From the NCBI GenBank assembly GCA_003139545.1, contig PLJC01000012.1, positions 1-64,000 of the forward strand: 64,000 bases of DNA. Direction: 5' to 3'. A program made the translations under genes and the position numbers. How positions within the stretch are numbered: the first letter of the stretch is position 1; each line of letters begins with the position of its first letter. This document shows positions 7,549-16,017 of this stretch, piece after piece. The DNA is from Actinomycetota bacterium. Its GTDB lineage: Bacteria; Actinomycetota; Thermoleophilia; Gaiellales; Gaiellaceae. Below the pieces are notes generated by a model. The model did no database searches, was not told the origin of the DNA, and saw only the letters and a program-made list of their open reading frames with translations.

Positions 7549-9374
7549 ACGGACTTTCCGCCCAGGGTGCCGTGCAGGCCTGTTGCGAGGAGCTGCAGCG
7601 TTCCCGCGGCGGCCGAGCGCCCGGCGACCTTGAGCTGGCCCTGGAACTTCAGCGTCACGCCTCCGCGCTCGGCGAGCCTCACCGTCCCGCTCACGGTGAC
7701 GCCGGGAACGAGCCCGTACCCGGTGAGCCGGAACGCGTCCTCGCCGATCGGAAGAAGCTTGCCGCTCGTGAGGCCGGGGACGGGGTCGGAGGATCCGTTG
7801 CCGAAGAGCCACGCGGCCTCGGCCTCGGCGATCGTCTTGGAGACGACCGCGAAGGTCGCCGCCGGTGTCGCGCGCCGGCTCGACTTCGCCAGGTGTGGGA
7901 AGGCGCCGATCGGCGCGACGAGGAACGGCGGGCGCGGGCACGAGTCGTTGCTCGTCGGGTCGAGCATCCAGTCGTGCACCGCGAGCGCGGCGCAGCCGGA
8001 TGGATCGGTCGAGGTGACGCTGTGCCCGATGCCCGGGACGATCAGCAGCTTGCCCTGCGGGAACTGCGCGATGACCGACTGCGCGCCGGCGGTCGGCGTC
8101 CGCATGTCGAAGCCGCCGCTGAGCGCGAGCACGGGGACGTTCGGGAGCGTGCCGGCTGCGAGGTTCACGCCACCGGCGGGCGCCGGCCACGTGTCGCACA
8201 GGCTCGCGTTGCCGAGGTCGGAGGCCCAGCTCCCGAACGGGCCGAAGGTTCCGGCCGGGAGCGCGGCGATCGCGCTGCGCAGCAGCGCCGGTCGGGTCGA
8301 CGGATCGGAGTTCGCGGGCCACGGGAACGGGCCGTCGCGGCAGTCCGTGGCGGCGTACAGGGCCGCGCTCAGGTCGGGCGCCGAGAGCTCGGACGCCACC
8401 GTGTCCATGACGTGCAGCCGCAGGAGCGGGGCCATGTTCCCGAGCCTGGCGGCGTGCGCCGCCGCAGGCAGCTCGGCCGCGAGGCCGGGGTTGAGGTCGG
8501 CGTCGACGACGAGTGAGAGCAGCTCGACGCCGCCCATGGTGTCTTTCTTCGTCTTCCCGTTGGTCTCGAGGACGAGCCCGGTTGCGGGCTTCGCGGCCAG
8601 CCGGTTCGCAACCGCGACGACATCGCCGGCGAAGTCCGGCGTTGCCGCCCGACAGAGGTTGTTGGCGCAGTACGCGGCCAGTGTCGCCGGCATCGCGCGG
8701 GCGACGTTGGCGCTGTACGGGTCGGGGAGATCGGTCGGTAGCACCGAGTCGAGCACGAGGCGGTCGATGTGGTCGGGATGCGCGTAGGCGTAGGCGAGCG
8801 CGAGCTTCGTCCCGTACGACACGCCGAAGAGGGCGATCTTGTCGAGCCCGAGGGAGGCGCGGACGGCGTCGAGGTCCTCGACGTGGTCGGCGGTGCCGTA
8901 GAAGGGCGCCCCGGGCCCGATCGAGGACGCGCACACCGAGGCCAGCAGATCCTGGCCCGTCGGCGACGTCGAGACCTGGAGCGCCGGGCAATTCAGGAGA
9001 CCCGAGTCGCCCGTGCCGCGGTCGTCGTAGGCGACGAGCGTGTAGCCCGGGAAGAGGAAGCGGAAGACGAGCGCATCCTCCGGCGTGCCGAGGCCGAAGG
9101 TGTGCGCGGAGCCCTGGCCGGGGCCGCCGGCGATGAGGAAGACCGCGCCGCGCGGCGTGCCCGTGGCCGGCAGCTCCTGGACCGCCAGACTGATTGTGCC
9201 CGGCACCGTCCCGGTGCGGTCGAGCGGGACGACGACCGTCGAGCACAAGAGGCCCTGGGTCGTGCCGCACGGCGCGCCGGCTGCCGCCGCGTCGCCGGCC
9301 CCCGAGGAGGCAGTCAGCGCGAACGCCATCCCCAGCGCGAGCGCGAACGCCCGCACGCTGCCGCTCAGACCCAC
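7545..9374 (-). CDS. secreted alpha/beta hydrolase, tripeptidyl-aminopeptidase-like (S33)
   Basis: A 609-aa exported peptidase-like hydrolase. An N-terminal signal (FALALGMAFALTASSGAG) is followed by the fold's oxyanion strand AGGPGQGS, the nucleophile elbow FGVSYGTK, Asp in GGFDMRTP and His in GIGHSV near the TAP C-terminal module. A further C-terminal beta-rich domain of about 120 aa follows. Related actinobacterial enzymes trim tripeptides or prolyl residues outside the cell. The GTG at 9374 is preferred: the signal peptide starts there and TACCAT stands 6 nt upstream. Confidence 0.88.
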   Translation of the reverse strand: MGLSGSVRAFALALGMAFALTASSGAGDAAAAGAPCGTTQGLLCSTVVVPLDRTGTVPGTISLAVQELPATGTPRGAVFLIAGGPGQGSAHTFGLGTPEDALVFRFLFPGYTLVAYDDRGTGDSGLLNCPALQVSTSPTGQDLLASVCASSIGPGAPFYGTADHVEDLDAVRASLGLDKIALFGVSYGTKLALAYAYAHPDHIDRLVLDSVLPTDLPDPYSANVARAMPATLAAYCANNLCRAATPDFAGDVVAVANRLAAKPATGLVLETNGKTKKDTMGGVELLSLVVDADLNPGLAAELPAAAHAARLGNMAPLLRLHVMDTVASELSAPDLSAALYAATDCRDGPFPWPANSDPSTRPALLRSAIAALPAGTFGPFGSWASDLGNASLCDTWPAPAGGVNLAAGTLPNVPVLALSGGFDMRTPTAGAQSVIAQFPQGKLLIVPGIGHSVTSTDPSGCAALAVHDWMLDPTSNDSCPRPPFLVAPIGAFPHLAKSSRRATPAATFAVVSKTIAEAEAAWLFGNGSSDPVPGLTSGKLLPIGEDAFRLTGYGLVPGVTVSGTVRLAERGGVTLKFQGQLKVAGRSAAAGTLQLLATGLHGTLGGKSV

Positions 9375-9393
9375 GGCCCGATGGTAGCCCGAA

Positions 9394-9978
9394 TCAGGAG
9401 TTGGCCAAGAGACGGCGAGCGCCGTCGAAGCGGCTGGAGTACCAGCCCGACATGGTCGAGATGCGAACGACCGTGCCGGTGTGCGGGGCATGGATGAAGC
9501 GGCCGTGGCCGACGTAGATGCCGACGTGGCCCTCTCCATCGAAGAAGACGAGGTCGCCCGGCTTCATGGCCCAGCGGCCGACCTGCCGGCCGCGCCAGTA
9601 GTCGGCGAAGCTCGAATGCGCGAGCGAGATCCCAAAGTGGCCGTAGACGTACCGGACGAAGCCGGAGCAGTCGAAGCCGGTGCGCGGGGACGAGCCGCCC
9701 CACACGTAGCGCACGCCGATCAGGTGCTTGGCGAAGCCCACGACGCGCTCCCCGAGCGCGGGCGGCGCCTCACGCTTGCTCCGCAGGTGCTTCCGAACCG
9801 CCGCGGGCGTCCGCAGGAGCGGAACCGGGCTCGCCGTCGGCGCCGGCACGGGCGGCGGGTCGAGTGCGGTGCCCTGCTGGTCGGCGTTGTCGGCCCGGCC
9901 CGAGATCGGCCAGACGAGCGACACCGCCAACGCGAGCGTGACGAGAAGCAACAGGAGGATGAGGCGTGATGTCCGCAA
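9394..9978 (-). CDS. NlpC/P60 cell-wall hydrolase
   Basis: A 194-aa exported peptidoglycan endopeptidase. A signal/membrane helix (residues 5-25) and a Pro/Ala linker lead into an NlpC/P60 domain (about 78-190) with the catalytic Cys in FDCSGF, His in GHVGIYVG and a second His in FIHAP. The TTG at 9978 is the start: GAAGGGA lies 8 nt upstream and the signal peptide follows at once. A long structured leader precedes it, as is common for actinobacterial wall hydrolases. Confidence 0.92.
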   Translation of the reverse strand: MRTSRLILLLLLVTLALAVSLVWPISGRADNADQQGTALDPPPVPAPTASPVPLLRTPAAVRKHLRSKREAPPALGERVVGFAKHLIGVRYVWGGSSPRTGFDCSGFVRYVYGHFGISLAHSSFADYWRGRQVGRWAMKPGDLVFFDGEGHVGIYVGHGRFIHAPHTGTVVRISTMSGWYSSRFDGARRLLANS

Positions 9979-9984
9979 AATGAG

Positions 9985-10110
9985 AGTCCCTTCGGCACGG
10001 GTGCGGCCACTTACCTGGCGGCCGCCTGTCGTTGGGCTGGCCCATTGAACCGCGGTATCTCCCGAGCGTCACTCCCCCGGACGGGGGGTTCGCCACAAGA
10101 TTCCATACAG
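9985..10110 (-). promoter_or_regulatory. structured 5' leader of the NlpC/P60 gene, possible riboswitch
   Basis: The minus strand upstream of the TTG start can fold into a CCCCC/GGGGG hairpin (10074-10087) and a perfect GCGGCC/GGCCGC stem (10003-10008, 10020-10025) close to the ribosome binding site. Actinobacterial NlpC/P60 genes are often controlled by the c-di-AMP riboswitch (ydaO-yuaA). The leader has CGGGGGA and CCCAACGACAG words that partly resemble that family, but the match is imperfect. Confidence 0.35.
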
Positions 10111-10262
10111 AGTTGGATCCAAGATCCGGCCACGCCGGGTTCGTTCCGTCGTTCATGGCCGTTTTGGGATCCAAGTTTGTAATTGACCTGTTTCGGTCCT
10201 CACGCCGCCGTCGACGATCGCGACCGGCGCCGGCCGCGTCGTCAAGCGCTGATCATGTGCTT

Positions 10263-10294
10263 GCGGAGGGGGATCCGCGGGGGTCCCCCTCCGC
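10263..10294 (-). terminator. terminator hairpin
   Basis: Perfect 11-bp stem GCGGAGGGGGA / TCCCCCTCCGC with a 10-nt loop, 13 bp past the stop of the secreted-protein gene that ends at 10307. There is no T run on the minus strand. Confidence 0.65.
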
Positions 10295-10306
10295 TTCTGC
10301 GCAGGC

Positions 10307-10780
10307 CTAGAGCAGGACGATCATGAACGGGACGTTGATCTGGGACTGCCACGGGCCGCCCACCGCCGAGTTGGAGCCGCCCATGGTGACGCGGAAGGAG
10401 CCGTCCGGCATCCGGCTCACCGAGCCCGCATAGGGGACTCCGAGCGCGACAGACGAGACGACCGCGTTCGATGACGAGTTGCCGACGAACTTGATCTCGA
10501 CGCCCGGAAAGTCGGTCGGCTTCCTCACCATGATCTTGCCGCCGCCGCAGCTCCAGTGATAGCCGAACAGGCCCGGCGCGCTCGAGTAGGTACCCGTCAG
10601 GCTGTCGAGCCCCGTCGGGCCTGCGTTCAGGATCGCGACGCCGCGTATCGCACCCGTTGAGCAGCGCGGTTGTGAGGCGAGTTCCTTGGAGCCGACTGCG
10701 AACGCCGTGCCGCCGAGCGCGAAGAACAGGGCGACCAGCGAAATGAACAGAGCCGGCGATGGTCTAGGCAAGCGATGCAT
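10307..10780 (-). CDS. exported protein of unknown function
   Basis: A 157-aa protein with a signal peptide of the type common in Thermoleophilia (SLVALFFALGGTAFAVG). The mature part has two cysteines (RCSTG, WSCGGG) and alternating beta-strand-like segments but no domain I recognise. GGGGAGA lies upstream of the ATG at 10780. It is followed by a terminator hairpin, so it is probably its own transcript. Confidence 0.7.
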   Translation of the reverse strand: MHRLPRPSPALFISLVALFFALGGTAFAVGSKELASQPRCSTGAIRGVAILNAGPTGLDSLTGTYSSAPGLFGYHWSCGGGKIMVRKPTDFPGVEIKFVGNSSSNAVVSSVALGVPYAGSVSRMPDGSFRVTMGGSNSAVGGPWQSQINVPFMIVLL

Positions 10781-10872
10781 CCGAGTCTCCCCTTGGCTGG
10801 TGGTTGCTGACGAGAAGTACGAGCCTTCGCGTGCCCAATTCCCTTCTCCACGGCGCAGTAATCGATCGGGAA

Positions 10873-11325
10873 TCAGAAGTCGCCGCAGGTGCCGATCTTG
10901 ATCTCGACGATGCGGCTCGACGGCGGCTCCGGATCGTGCATCGCATCGTCGTAGAACACGAGGCCGTTGGGTGCGCGCCAGCGGTCGGTGCCGACGAAGC
11001 CGAGCTTCCCGTACGCCGCACGCACCTGGGCGAGCGTGTTCCCGAGCGAGATTCCGGTTGCGGTCGCGAGCTTCGGCTTCGCGCTGCGGTAGCGGTATCC
11101 GGAGAAGACGTTCAGGCGGAACTCGGCGGAAAGGCCGCCCCAGACAACCTCTGTGTAGCGCGGCCGGCAGCCCGTGTTCGGGCCGCGACTTGTCGGCGGC
11201 CCGAAGAGCTGCGTCAGGGCTGCGACCGCCGTTGTCTTCGTCAGACCGAAGTGCACCTTCCCGACGCCGTGGGGCCCGAGCATGACCGTGAGCGCCGCGA
11301 GGAGTGCTGCGAATGGGGCGACCAT
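10873..11325 (-). CDS. small exported protein of unknown function
   Basis: A 150-aa protein with a short hydrophobic N-terminus (FAALLAALTVMLG) and a mature part rich in aromatic and Gly residues with two Cys (GCRPR, GTCGDF). Its ATG follows the stop codon of the upstream gene directly (TAG-ATG), so the two are cotranscribed and probably translationally coupled. No family recognised. Confidence 0.65.
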   Translation of the reverse strand: MVAPFAALLAALTVMLGPHGVGKVHFGLTKTTAVAALTQLFGPPTSRGPNTGCRPRYTEVVWGGLSAEFRLNVFSGYRYRSAKPKLATATGISLGNTLAQVRAAYGKLGFVGTDRWRAPNGLVFYDDAMHDPEPPSSRIVEIKIGTCGDF

Positions 11326-12015
11326 CTAGCAGCCGACGGTGTGGACGTCGCGCTTGCCGATGCCGGCCGGGCGCGCGCCCGGATAGACGATGGTGAGGCG
11401 CGCGTAGAAGTGTGCGCTACCGCACCTCGTGAGCCGGTCGGCCTCCACGGTGACGCGATACGCGTGGAAGTGACCGGCGGCGCAGTACGGCTTGCAATCG
11501 TTCGCATGCGCGACGCCCGTTGCGGAAGCAGCCGGCGTGCCCCAGCCGCGCCACTTCAGTCCGCCGAGCGAGTAGTTCGCGTCCGCGCACGCGATCACGA
11601 GCGTCGCGGGCGCGTGCACGAGCGGACCGCAGTCGTTGATCCACGCTGCCCTGCCGTCGGGCGGCGTGCAGCCGACGGCGAGATCCGCGAGCACCGATTT
11701 CGGCGCCGTGTTGCAGTCGAGCGACGAGCCGAAGCCGACCACCCACCAGCCAGGCCCGCTGCGGTGGAAGACCATGTCGGACGGGCCGGCGCTGGGGGAC
11801 TCGAGGCGGGCGGCCGCGTAGCGGGGATCGACGGACGAGATCGCGAGAGAAACGACGCGGTTGTCGGCCGCCGCCGGCGAGTGCGGCATGTGCACGTACG
11901 CGTGGAAGGCGGACTCGACGCCGGCCCTCTGCGCAGCCGAGGGTGCGTGCTTCGCGGACGCGGGCGCAGCAGCGACGAGCGCGACAGCGGCGGCGAGGGC
12001 GAACGTGCGCAGCAC
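11326..12015 (-). CDS. exported cysteine-rich protein of unknown function
   Basis: A 229-aa protein with a clear signal peptide (LRTFALAAAVALVAAAPASA). The mature region has about eight cysteines in pairs, suggesting a disulfide-stabilised extracellular fold. The GTG at 12015 has TAGGCT 7 nt upstream, a leaderless-type start. It forms a two-gene unit with the 150-aa protein downstream. Confidence 0.7.
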   Translation of the reverse strand: MLRTFALAAAVALVAAAPASAKHAPSAAQRAGVESAFHAYVHMPHSPAAADNRVVSLAISSVDPRYAAARLESPSAGPSDMVFHRSGPGWWVVGFGSSLDCNTAPKSVLADLAVGCTPPDGRAAWINDCGPLVHAPATLVIACADANYSLGGLKWRGWGTPAASATGVAHANDCKPYCAAGHFHAYRVTVEADRLTRCGSAHFYARLTIVYPGARPAGIGKRDVHTVGC

Positions 12016-12031
12016 AGCCCCGAGCCTAGCG

Positions 12032-12065
12032 CGAGCAGGAGGCGGGACGGGCCGCCTCCTGCTCG
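12032..12065 (-). terminator. terminator hairpin
   Basis: Perfect 14-bp inverted repeat CGAGCAGGAGGCGG / CCGCCTCCTGCTCG around a 6-nt loop, 15 bp past the stop of the Ig-like repeat gene. There is no T run, as often in high-GC genomes. Confidence 0.75.
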
Positions 12066-12079
12066 AATGCTAAGGCTCT

Positions 12080-13087
12080 CTATCCGTGCGTGAGGGTGCG
12101 TCGCGCAGGCAGGCTCGTCAGGCCCGACTTGTCCGTTGCGCGCAGCGTCACGGTGTAGCGGCCGGTCCCGCGGAAGCGGGCCACCGGGAGCCAGTGCCGC
12201 GTGTAGACGCCGCACGGCCGCGGTGGGGCGAACGTGGCGAAGTGCCGGTTGTACGAGAGCTTCCCGGGCCGCGAGTCCGTCTCGCGAATCGCGAGGTTCG
12301 TCGCCGAGTCGTCGCAGATGCGGAAGTGCACGTAGATCGTCGACCCGATGAACTGGACGCCGACGATCGCCACGGTGGGACGGTTGTTGGTGATCGGCGT
12401 CACGGGGGCCACGACCGTCGTGATCTCAGAGGTGGCGCTGGTGGAGCCCCCGGCGTTCTTGGCGGTCACCACCACTCGGAGGCGGTAGCCGAGGTCGGCG
12501 GCCGGTACGGCATAGGTGGTCGTGGTGGCACCGACGAGGTTCGAGCAGGCAGCGACGTCGGCGTCACAGCGCTGCCACTGATACGCATACGAGGTCGGGC
12601 TCCCGCTCCATGTGCCGGGAGCGGCCGTCAACGTCTCGTCGACCTTCGCCGTTCCGGAGATCGTGGGCACCGCCGTGTTCTTGGGCGCCGCGATCGTTGT
12701 CGTTGCGGGCGCGACGGCGGCCGTCTGAGCGGACTCCGAGGAACTGGATCCGTCCACGTTGGTCGCAGTCACGCGGACCCGCATCGTGTGAGCTGCGTCT
12801 GCACCCACGAGCGTGTACGTCTTCTGCGTTCCGTTCGCGACGTTGACGCAGCTGTTGCCGCTGGCGTTACACCGAAGCCACTGATATGTGAACGACGTCG
12901 GAGCGTTGCTCCACGTCCCGTTGCTCGCCGTCAGTGTCTGGCCGACCTTGGGCGTTCCAGAGACCGCCGGCGGTGCCGTATTGACGGGAACGGCGTTCCG
13001 CATCGCCTGGGCGCCCGACACCGCGAACAGCGCCGACAGCGCGACGAACGCCGACAGCGCGACTCTTCCTCTCCAGGATGAACGCAT
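12080..13087 (-). CDS. exported protein with two Ig-like repeats
   Basis: A 335-aa secreted protein. A signal peptide (ALSAFVALSALFAVSGAQA) is followed by two homologous repeats of about 95 aa (residues 38-225). Each opens with P.ISGTAKV..TLTA..GTW, continues with YQWLRC or YQWQRC, has a Cys pair and ends with RV.VTA.N..GS. The C-terminal 100 aa form another beta-rich module with two Cys. This repeat type is common in surface proteins of Solirubrobacterales and Gaiellales and suggests adhesion or a spacer role; the function is unknown. Confidence 0.75.
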   Translation of the reverse strand: MRSSWRGRVALSAFVALSALFAVSGAQAMRNAVPVNTAPPAVSGTPKVGQTLTASNGTWSNAPTSFTYQWLRCNASGNSCVNVANGTQKTYTLVGADAAHTMRVRVTATNVDGSSSSESAQTAAVAPATTTIAAPKNTAVPTISGTAKVDETLTAAPGTWSGSPTSYAYQWQRCDADVAACSNLVGATTTTYAVPAADLGYRLRVVVTAKNAGGSTSATSEITTVVAPVTPITNNRPTVAIVGVQFIGSTIYVHFRICDDSATNLAIRETDSRPGKLSYNRHFATFAPPRPCGVYTRHWLPVARFRGTGRYTVTLRATDKSGLTSLPARRTLTHG

Positions 13088-13095
13088 CGGGCCTC

Positions 13096-13314
13096 CTAGC
13101 GCTCGATGACGCGTTCGCGGCTGACCGTCGTTTCACGACCGCCGAATCCGCCCCAGCTCGACCAGAAGAACAGCGACGTCACGAAGCCGATCACGCCGAC
13201 GATCAAGAGGATCACTCCGACCGTCCGGATGTTCAGCCCGGAGACCGTTGCACTAACGGCCCAGGTCAACACCGCGCCTGCGGCGGCAAGGATCAAACTG
13301 ACGCTGATACCCAT
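13096..13314 (-). CDS. DUF6458 small membrane protein
   Basis: A 72-aa protein with two transmembrane helices (residues 5-25 and 30-52) linked by SGLNIRTVG, then LFFWSSWGG and a charged tail. This pattern is DUF6458, widespread in actinobacteria and without known function. The coding sequence begins 9 bp after the Ig-like gene's start on the same strand, so both may be on one transcript with this gene first. Confidence 0.85.
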   Translation of the reverse strand: MGISVSLILAAAGAVLTWAVSATVSGLNIRTVGVILLIVGVIGFVTSLFFWSSWGGFGGRETTVSRERVIER

Positions 13315-13466
13315 GAGACTCCCTCAGCTCGAATTCATGCCGACGAGACAAGCCGTCTGCCGGCTTGCTCCGACCTGCTCTGCTGAGGGCGGACCTAAAC
13401 GTGATTGTCGCGCCGATCAGTGAGGCGCAACGAAAAGAATCGTAGCACGAAATGTGCAAAACGGCA

Positions 13467-13745
13467 CTATGGGATGGCGGGCTCGAGCCGTTCCCGCCGC
13501 GCCGCTTCGACGATCGAGCCGAACGTGCCGTCGTCGTAGACGACGACCGCGTCGGAGAGGATCGCGAACGCCATCTCGTCGCCGCGGCGCAGGCTCTCCA
13601 GGAGCGAGCCGGACCGTGCGCCGAAGACATGCGCCCGCGCGTCCGGGTCCGCCTCCTCGAGCTCGACCGCCTCGTCTCGAGTCTCGTAGTAGACGTCGAG
13701 GTCGGAGTCGGCACGTTCCTCGCCACGGCTCACCGATCCGTACAC
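13467..13745 (-). CDS. nucleotidyltransferase-domain protein (MNT-like)
   Basis: A 92-aa protein with the pol-beta nucleotidyltransferase signature YGSVSRGEERADSDLDVYY. This family includes MntA antitoxins that AMPylate HEPN toxins. The frame stays open upstream to a TAG at 13842-13844 and encodes a plausible first helix and strand (IRRILDDAAEGGQLAFLVV), but holds no ATG, GTG or TTG there. The GTG at 13745 cuts into the first strand, so the true start is unclear (CTG 13760 is possible) or the gene is damaged. No HEPN partner is adjacent. Confidence 0.65.
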   Translation of the reverse strand: MYGSVSRGEERADSDLDVYYETRDEAVELEEADPDARAHVFGARSGSLLESLRRGDEMAFAILSDAVVVYDDGTFGSIVEAARRERLEPAIP

Positions 13746-13968
13746 GACGAGGAAGGCCAGCTGGCCGCCTTCGGCCGCGTCGTCGAGGATGCGGCGGATG
13801 TCTGCATCCTGCGCTGGGTTCCACGCCGTCGTATTCGGAGGCTAGCAACGCCGGTGCTATGCTCGCGACTGCTGCGCTGCAGACAAGCGGCGCCGGCGAG
13901 AAGGTCCGCCCCCAGTAGAGCGGGTTGGAGCAGCACCTGCAGGTGACGCTTCGATTCGGGAGGACCCG

Positions 13969-14256
13969 ATGGTGGAAATCAGTGTCGCAGTCGTCGACCC
14001 GACGACGGTGCACGGGCTCGTGCAACGCCTGACGGGGTTCTTCGACGCGCCGTCGGTCTCCTTCGACCCGGCGCGCGGCGAAGTGCGCGTCCGCTCGGAG
14101 TGGGAGTCGCGCTCGGTCGTCCAGGTGATCGATCTCGTCGAGTCGTGGCTCGCGACGGACGGCCCGGAATGGGTGACGCTGTCGGTCGGCGATCGTTCGT
14201 ACACGATGCGCGGCCCGACGTGTCCCGCGACCCCGGACCGGCCGGCAGCAGCGTGA
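13969..14256 (+). CDS. small protein of unknown function
   Basis: A 95-aa acidic cytosolic protein with alternating strand-helix pattern and no recognised motif. The ATG at 13969 follows GGGAGGA (13960-13966), a good ribosome binding site. It sits 14 bp before the membrane protein gene, so the two probably form a transcript. Confidence 0.65.
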   Translation: MVEISVAVVDPTTVHGLVQRLTGFFDAPSVSFDPARGEVRVRSEWESRSVVQVIDLVESWLATDGPEWVTLSVGDRSYTMRGPTCPATPDRPAAA

Positions 14257-14270
14257 CACACTAGGAGTCG

Positions 14271-14975
14271 ATGGCAGAAGCGCCGGATCCGAAGCGCCTG
14301 CACGCGGCGGTGCGTGAGGCGCGTGACGACGCGGCGCCCTTCGCACTCGTAGCTGCGGCGCTCCTCATTGCGCTCGCGGCCGTCGGCGAGCATGCACACT
14401 GGAAGTTGCTCGGGCACACCCTGTGGTGGATGTGGCTCGTCGTCGCGGTTCCCTATGTCCTGCTCTCCGCGACGCTGCTCTTCGGCATGAGCCGACTCGT
14501 CCGGCATGACCGTCGACGGGAGATCGTCATCGGGCTCCTCGCCTTCGTCTGGATCGGCAACGTGTTCGGCGTCGTCGTCCTCGTCGCATCGCTGGTCGCC
14601 CGTTCCGGAGGCCAGATCACCGGGCGGCAGCTGTTGTTCAGCGGCGGCGTCGTGTGGTTCACGGACGCGGTCGCGTTCGGGCTCGCATTCTGGGAGCTGG
14701 ACTGCGGCGGTCCCGTCGCGCGCGCGCTCGCTGGCACACCCCGCAAGCCCGACTTCCAGTTTCCTCAGGACGAGAACCCGCAGCTGGCACGCGAAGGTTG
14801 GGCGCCGCGGCTGTGGGACTACTTCTACGTGGCGCTGACGAACGCGACCGCGTTCAGTCCGACCGACGCGATGCCGCTCACGCGCCGGGCGAAGGCGCTC
14901 ATGGCGGCGGAATCCACGCTCTCCGCACTGACCGTACTGCTCGTGGCTGCGCGCGCGGTTAATATTCTCACCTAG
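14271..14975 (+). CDS. integral membrane protein (DUF1345-like)
   Basis: A 234-aa protein with about six hydrophobic helices. The C-terminal part YFYVALTNATAFSPTDAMPL followed by a helix with ESTLSALTVLLVAARAVNIL resembles the pore-like end of DUF1345 and ion-channel-like proteins. No enzyme motif is present. It lies downstream of the 95-aa gene and just before the CxxC protein. Confidence 0.75.
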   Translation: MAEAPDPKRLHAAVREARDDAAPFALVAAALLIALAAVGEHAHWKLLGHTLWWMWLVVAVPYVLLSATLLFGMSRLVRHDRRREIVIGLLAFVWIGNVFGVVVLVASLVARSGGQITGRQLLFSGGVVWFTDAVAFGLAFWELDCGGPVARALAGTPRKPDFQFPQDENPQLAREGWAPRLWDYFYVALTNATAFSPTDAMPLTRRAKALMAAESTLSALTVLLVAARAVNILT

Positions 14976-14982
14976 GGAGAAA

Positions 14983-15192
14983 TTGAGCGTGGACACGAGC
15001 GAAGTCTTCTCGCGCATCGTCGCGATCTACGAAGATGGGGGCGTCGTCCCGGCCTGCGCCTGGTGTGGGCGTGTGCGGATCGACGACACGTGGGTCGTGC
15101 CGCCGCCGGCCGCGCTCGAGGCGATCGACGCGCGCAACACGCTCTCGCATTCCATGTGCGACGCGTGCGCGTCGCGCGGTGCTCCTGCCTAA
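14983..15192 (+). CDS. small protein with two CxxC pairs
   Basis: A 69-aa protein with CAWC near residue 25 and CDAC near residue 60, spaced like the C-terminal 'CAWC..R...W...SHS.C..C' tail found on many bacterial PAS/sensor proteins; it probably binds a metal. GGGAGA precedes the TTG at 14983 (GTG at 14989 is the alternative). Its stop overlaps that of the ANTAR regulator by 4 bp, so the pair may belong to one signalling unit. Confidence 0.65.
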   Translation: MSVDTSEVFSRIVAIYEDGGVVPACAWCGRVRIDDTWVVPPPAALEAIDARNTLSHSMCDACASRGAPA

Positions 15193-15821
15193 AGAATCGC
15201 GACCTCGCCGGCCGGGACCGGCACCGGTGACGGTTGTGCGGCGATCGCGGGAAGCAGGAGGAGGTGGCTGTCGACGACGGCGGCCGCGACGTCGCTGAGC
15301 TTGCGGCCGTTGTGCTGGGAATGGTCGCGCAACATCTCGAACGCCCGGTCGGCGGTGGTGGCGTGGCGCGCCATGAGGATGCCCTTTGCCTGCTCGATGA
15401 GCGCGCGGCGCCCGAATGCGCCCTGGAGGCTCTGGTACTCGGTGAAGCGCTGGAGCGTGATGTCGATCGCGCTCTGCAACTCCTCCGGGCTGCCGTCGAT
15501 GATGTACGCGAAGACCCCGCGCTTCGCAGCCTCGTGGATGTAGGCGGGATCGTCGGCGTGGAGGATCGCGATCACCGGACAGGACGCTTCGCGCACGATC
15601 TCGGAGATCAGCTCCAGCGCGTGCTCCGAGCTCGACCCGAGCCCGACGAGAGCGACGTCCGGGTGCTCCCTGGCCGTCGCGGAGCCGACCTCCCTCACGT
15701 AGATCTCGCGTGCGATCACGTCGTGGCCGAGCCCGATGACGACGTTGGCGAGCAGCTCCAGTCGGTCGCGCTTCTCGTTCGCGATCAGGACGCGCAGGTG
15801 CTGGGACTCGGAATCGGGCAT
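15189..15821 (-). CDS. response regulator with ANTAR RNA-binding domain
   Basis: A 210-aa protein. Residues 8-125 form a receiver-like domain (LRVLIANEKRDRL, VALVGLG, PVIAILHADDP). In it the phospho-acceptor Asp is not obvious: VALVGLG stands where D-hxhDh is expected, so it may not be phosphorylated normally. Residues 135-190 form an ANTAR domain (RRALIEQAKGILMARH...AFEMLRDHSQ.NGRKL), which binds tandem hairpins in nascent RNA to block termination. No ANTAR target hairpins were identified in the window. Confidence 0.88.
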   Translation of the reverse strand: MPDSESQHLRVLIANEKRDRLELLANVVIGLGHDVIAREIYVREVGSATAREHPDVALVGLGSSSEHALELISEIVREASCPVIAILHADDPAYIHEAAKRGVFAYIIDGSPEELQSAIDITLQRFTEYQSLQGAFGRRALIEQAKGILMARHATTADRAFEMLRDHSQHNGRKLSDVAAAVVDSHLLLLPAIAAQPSPVPVPAGEVAIL

Positions 15822-16017
15822 GGGCCGGACCTAAATGGTACCGTCCCCTCGGTAGCGCCGTAAAGGTCGGCGCCACGGAATCATCGCCGGGCCTCAAGGA
15901 TGTGTGGCCCGGCGACATGGCCCTCCCACAGGTGACGCGGGCGGACGACCACGCCTCGACCACCGGAGGGAACATGACCGCATCACCTGCATCGGCGCCT
16001 CGAGCGAGGCGACCGTA

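Noticed and set aside
7096..9270. 724-codon minus-strand frame over the alpha/beta hydrolase
   Set aside because: It is a shifted frame of the same strand with extreme Arg content; the hydrolase frame holds the catalytic motifs and signal peptide.
10040..10110. TPP riboswitch upstream of the NlpC/P60 gene
   Set aside because: A GGGAGATACC word recalls CTGAGA-tACC, but the second conserved half of a thiamine element is absent and the gene is unrelated to thiamine.
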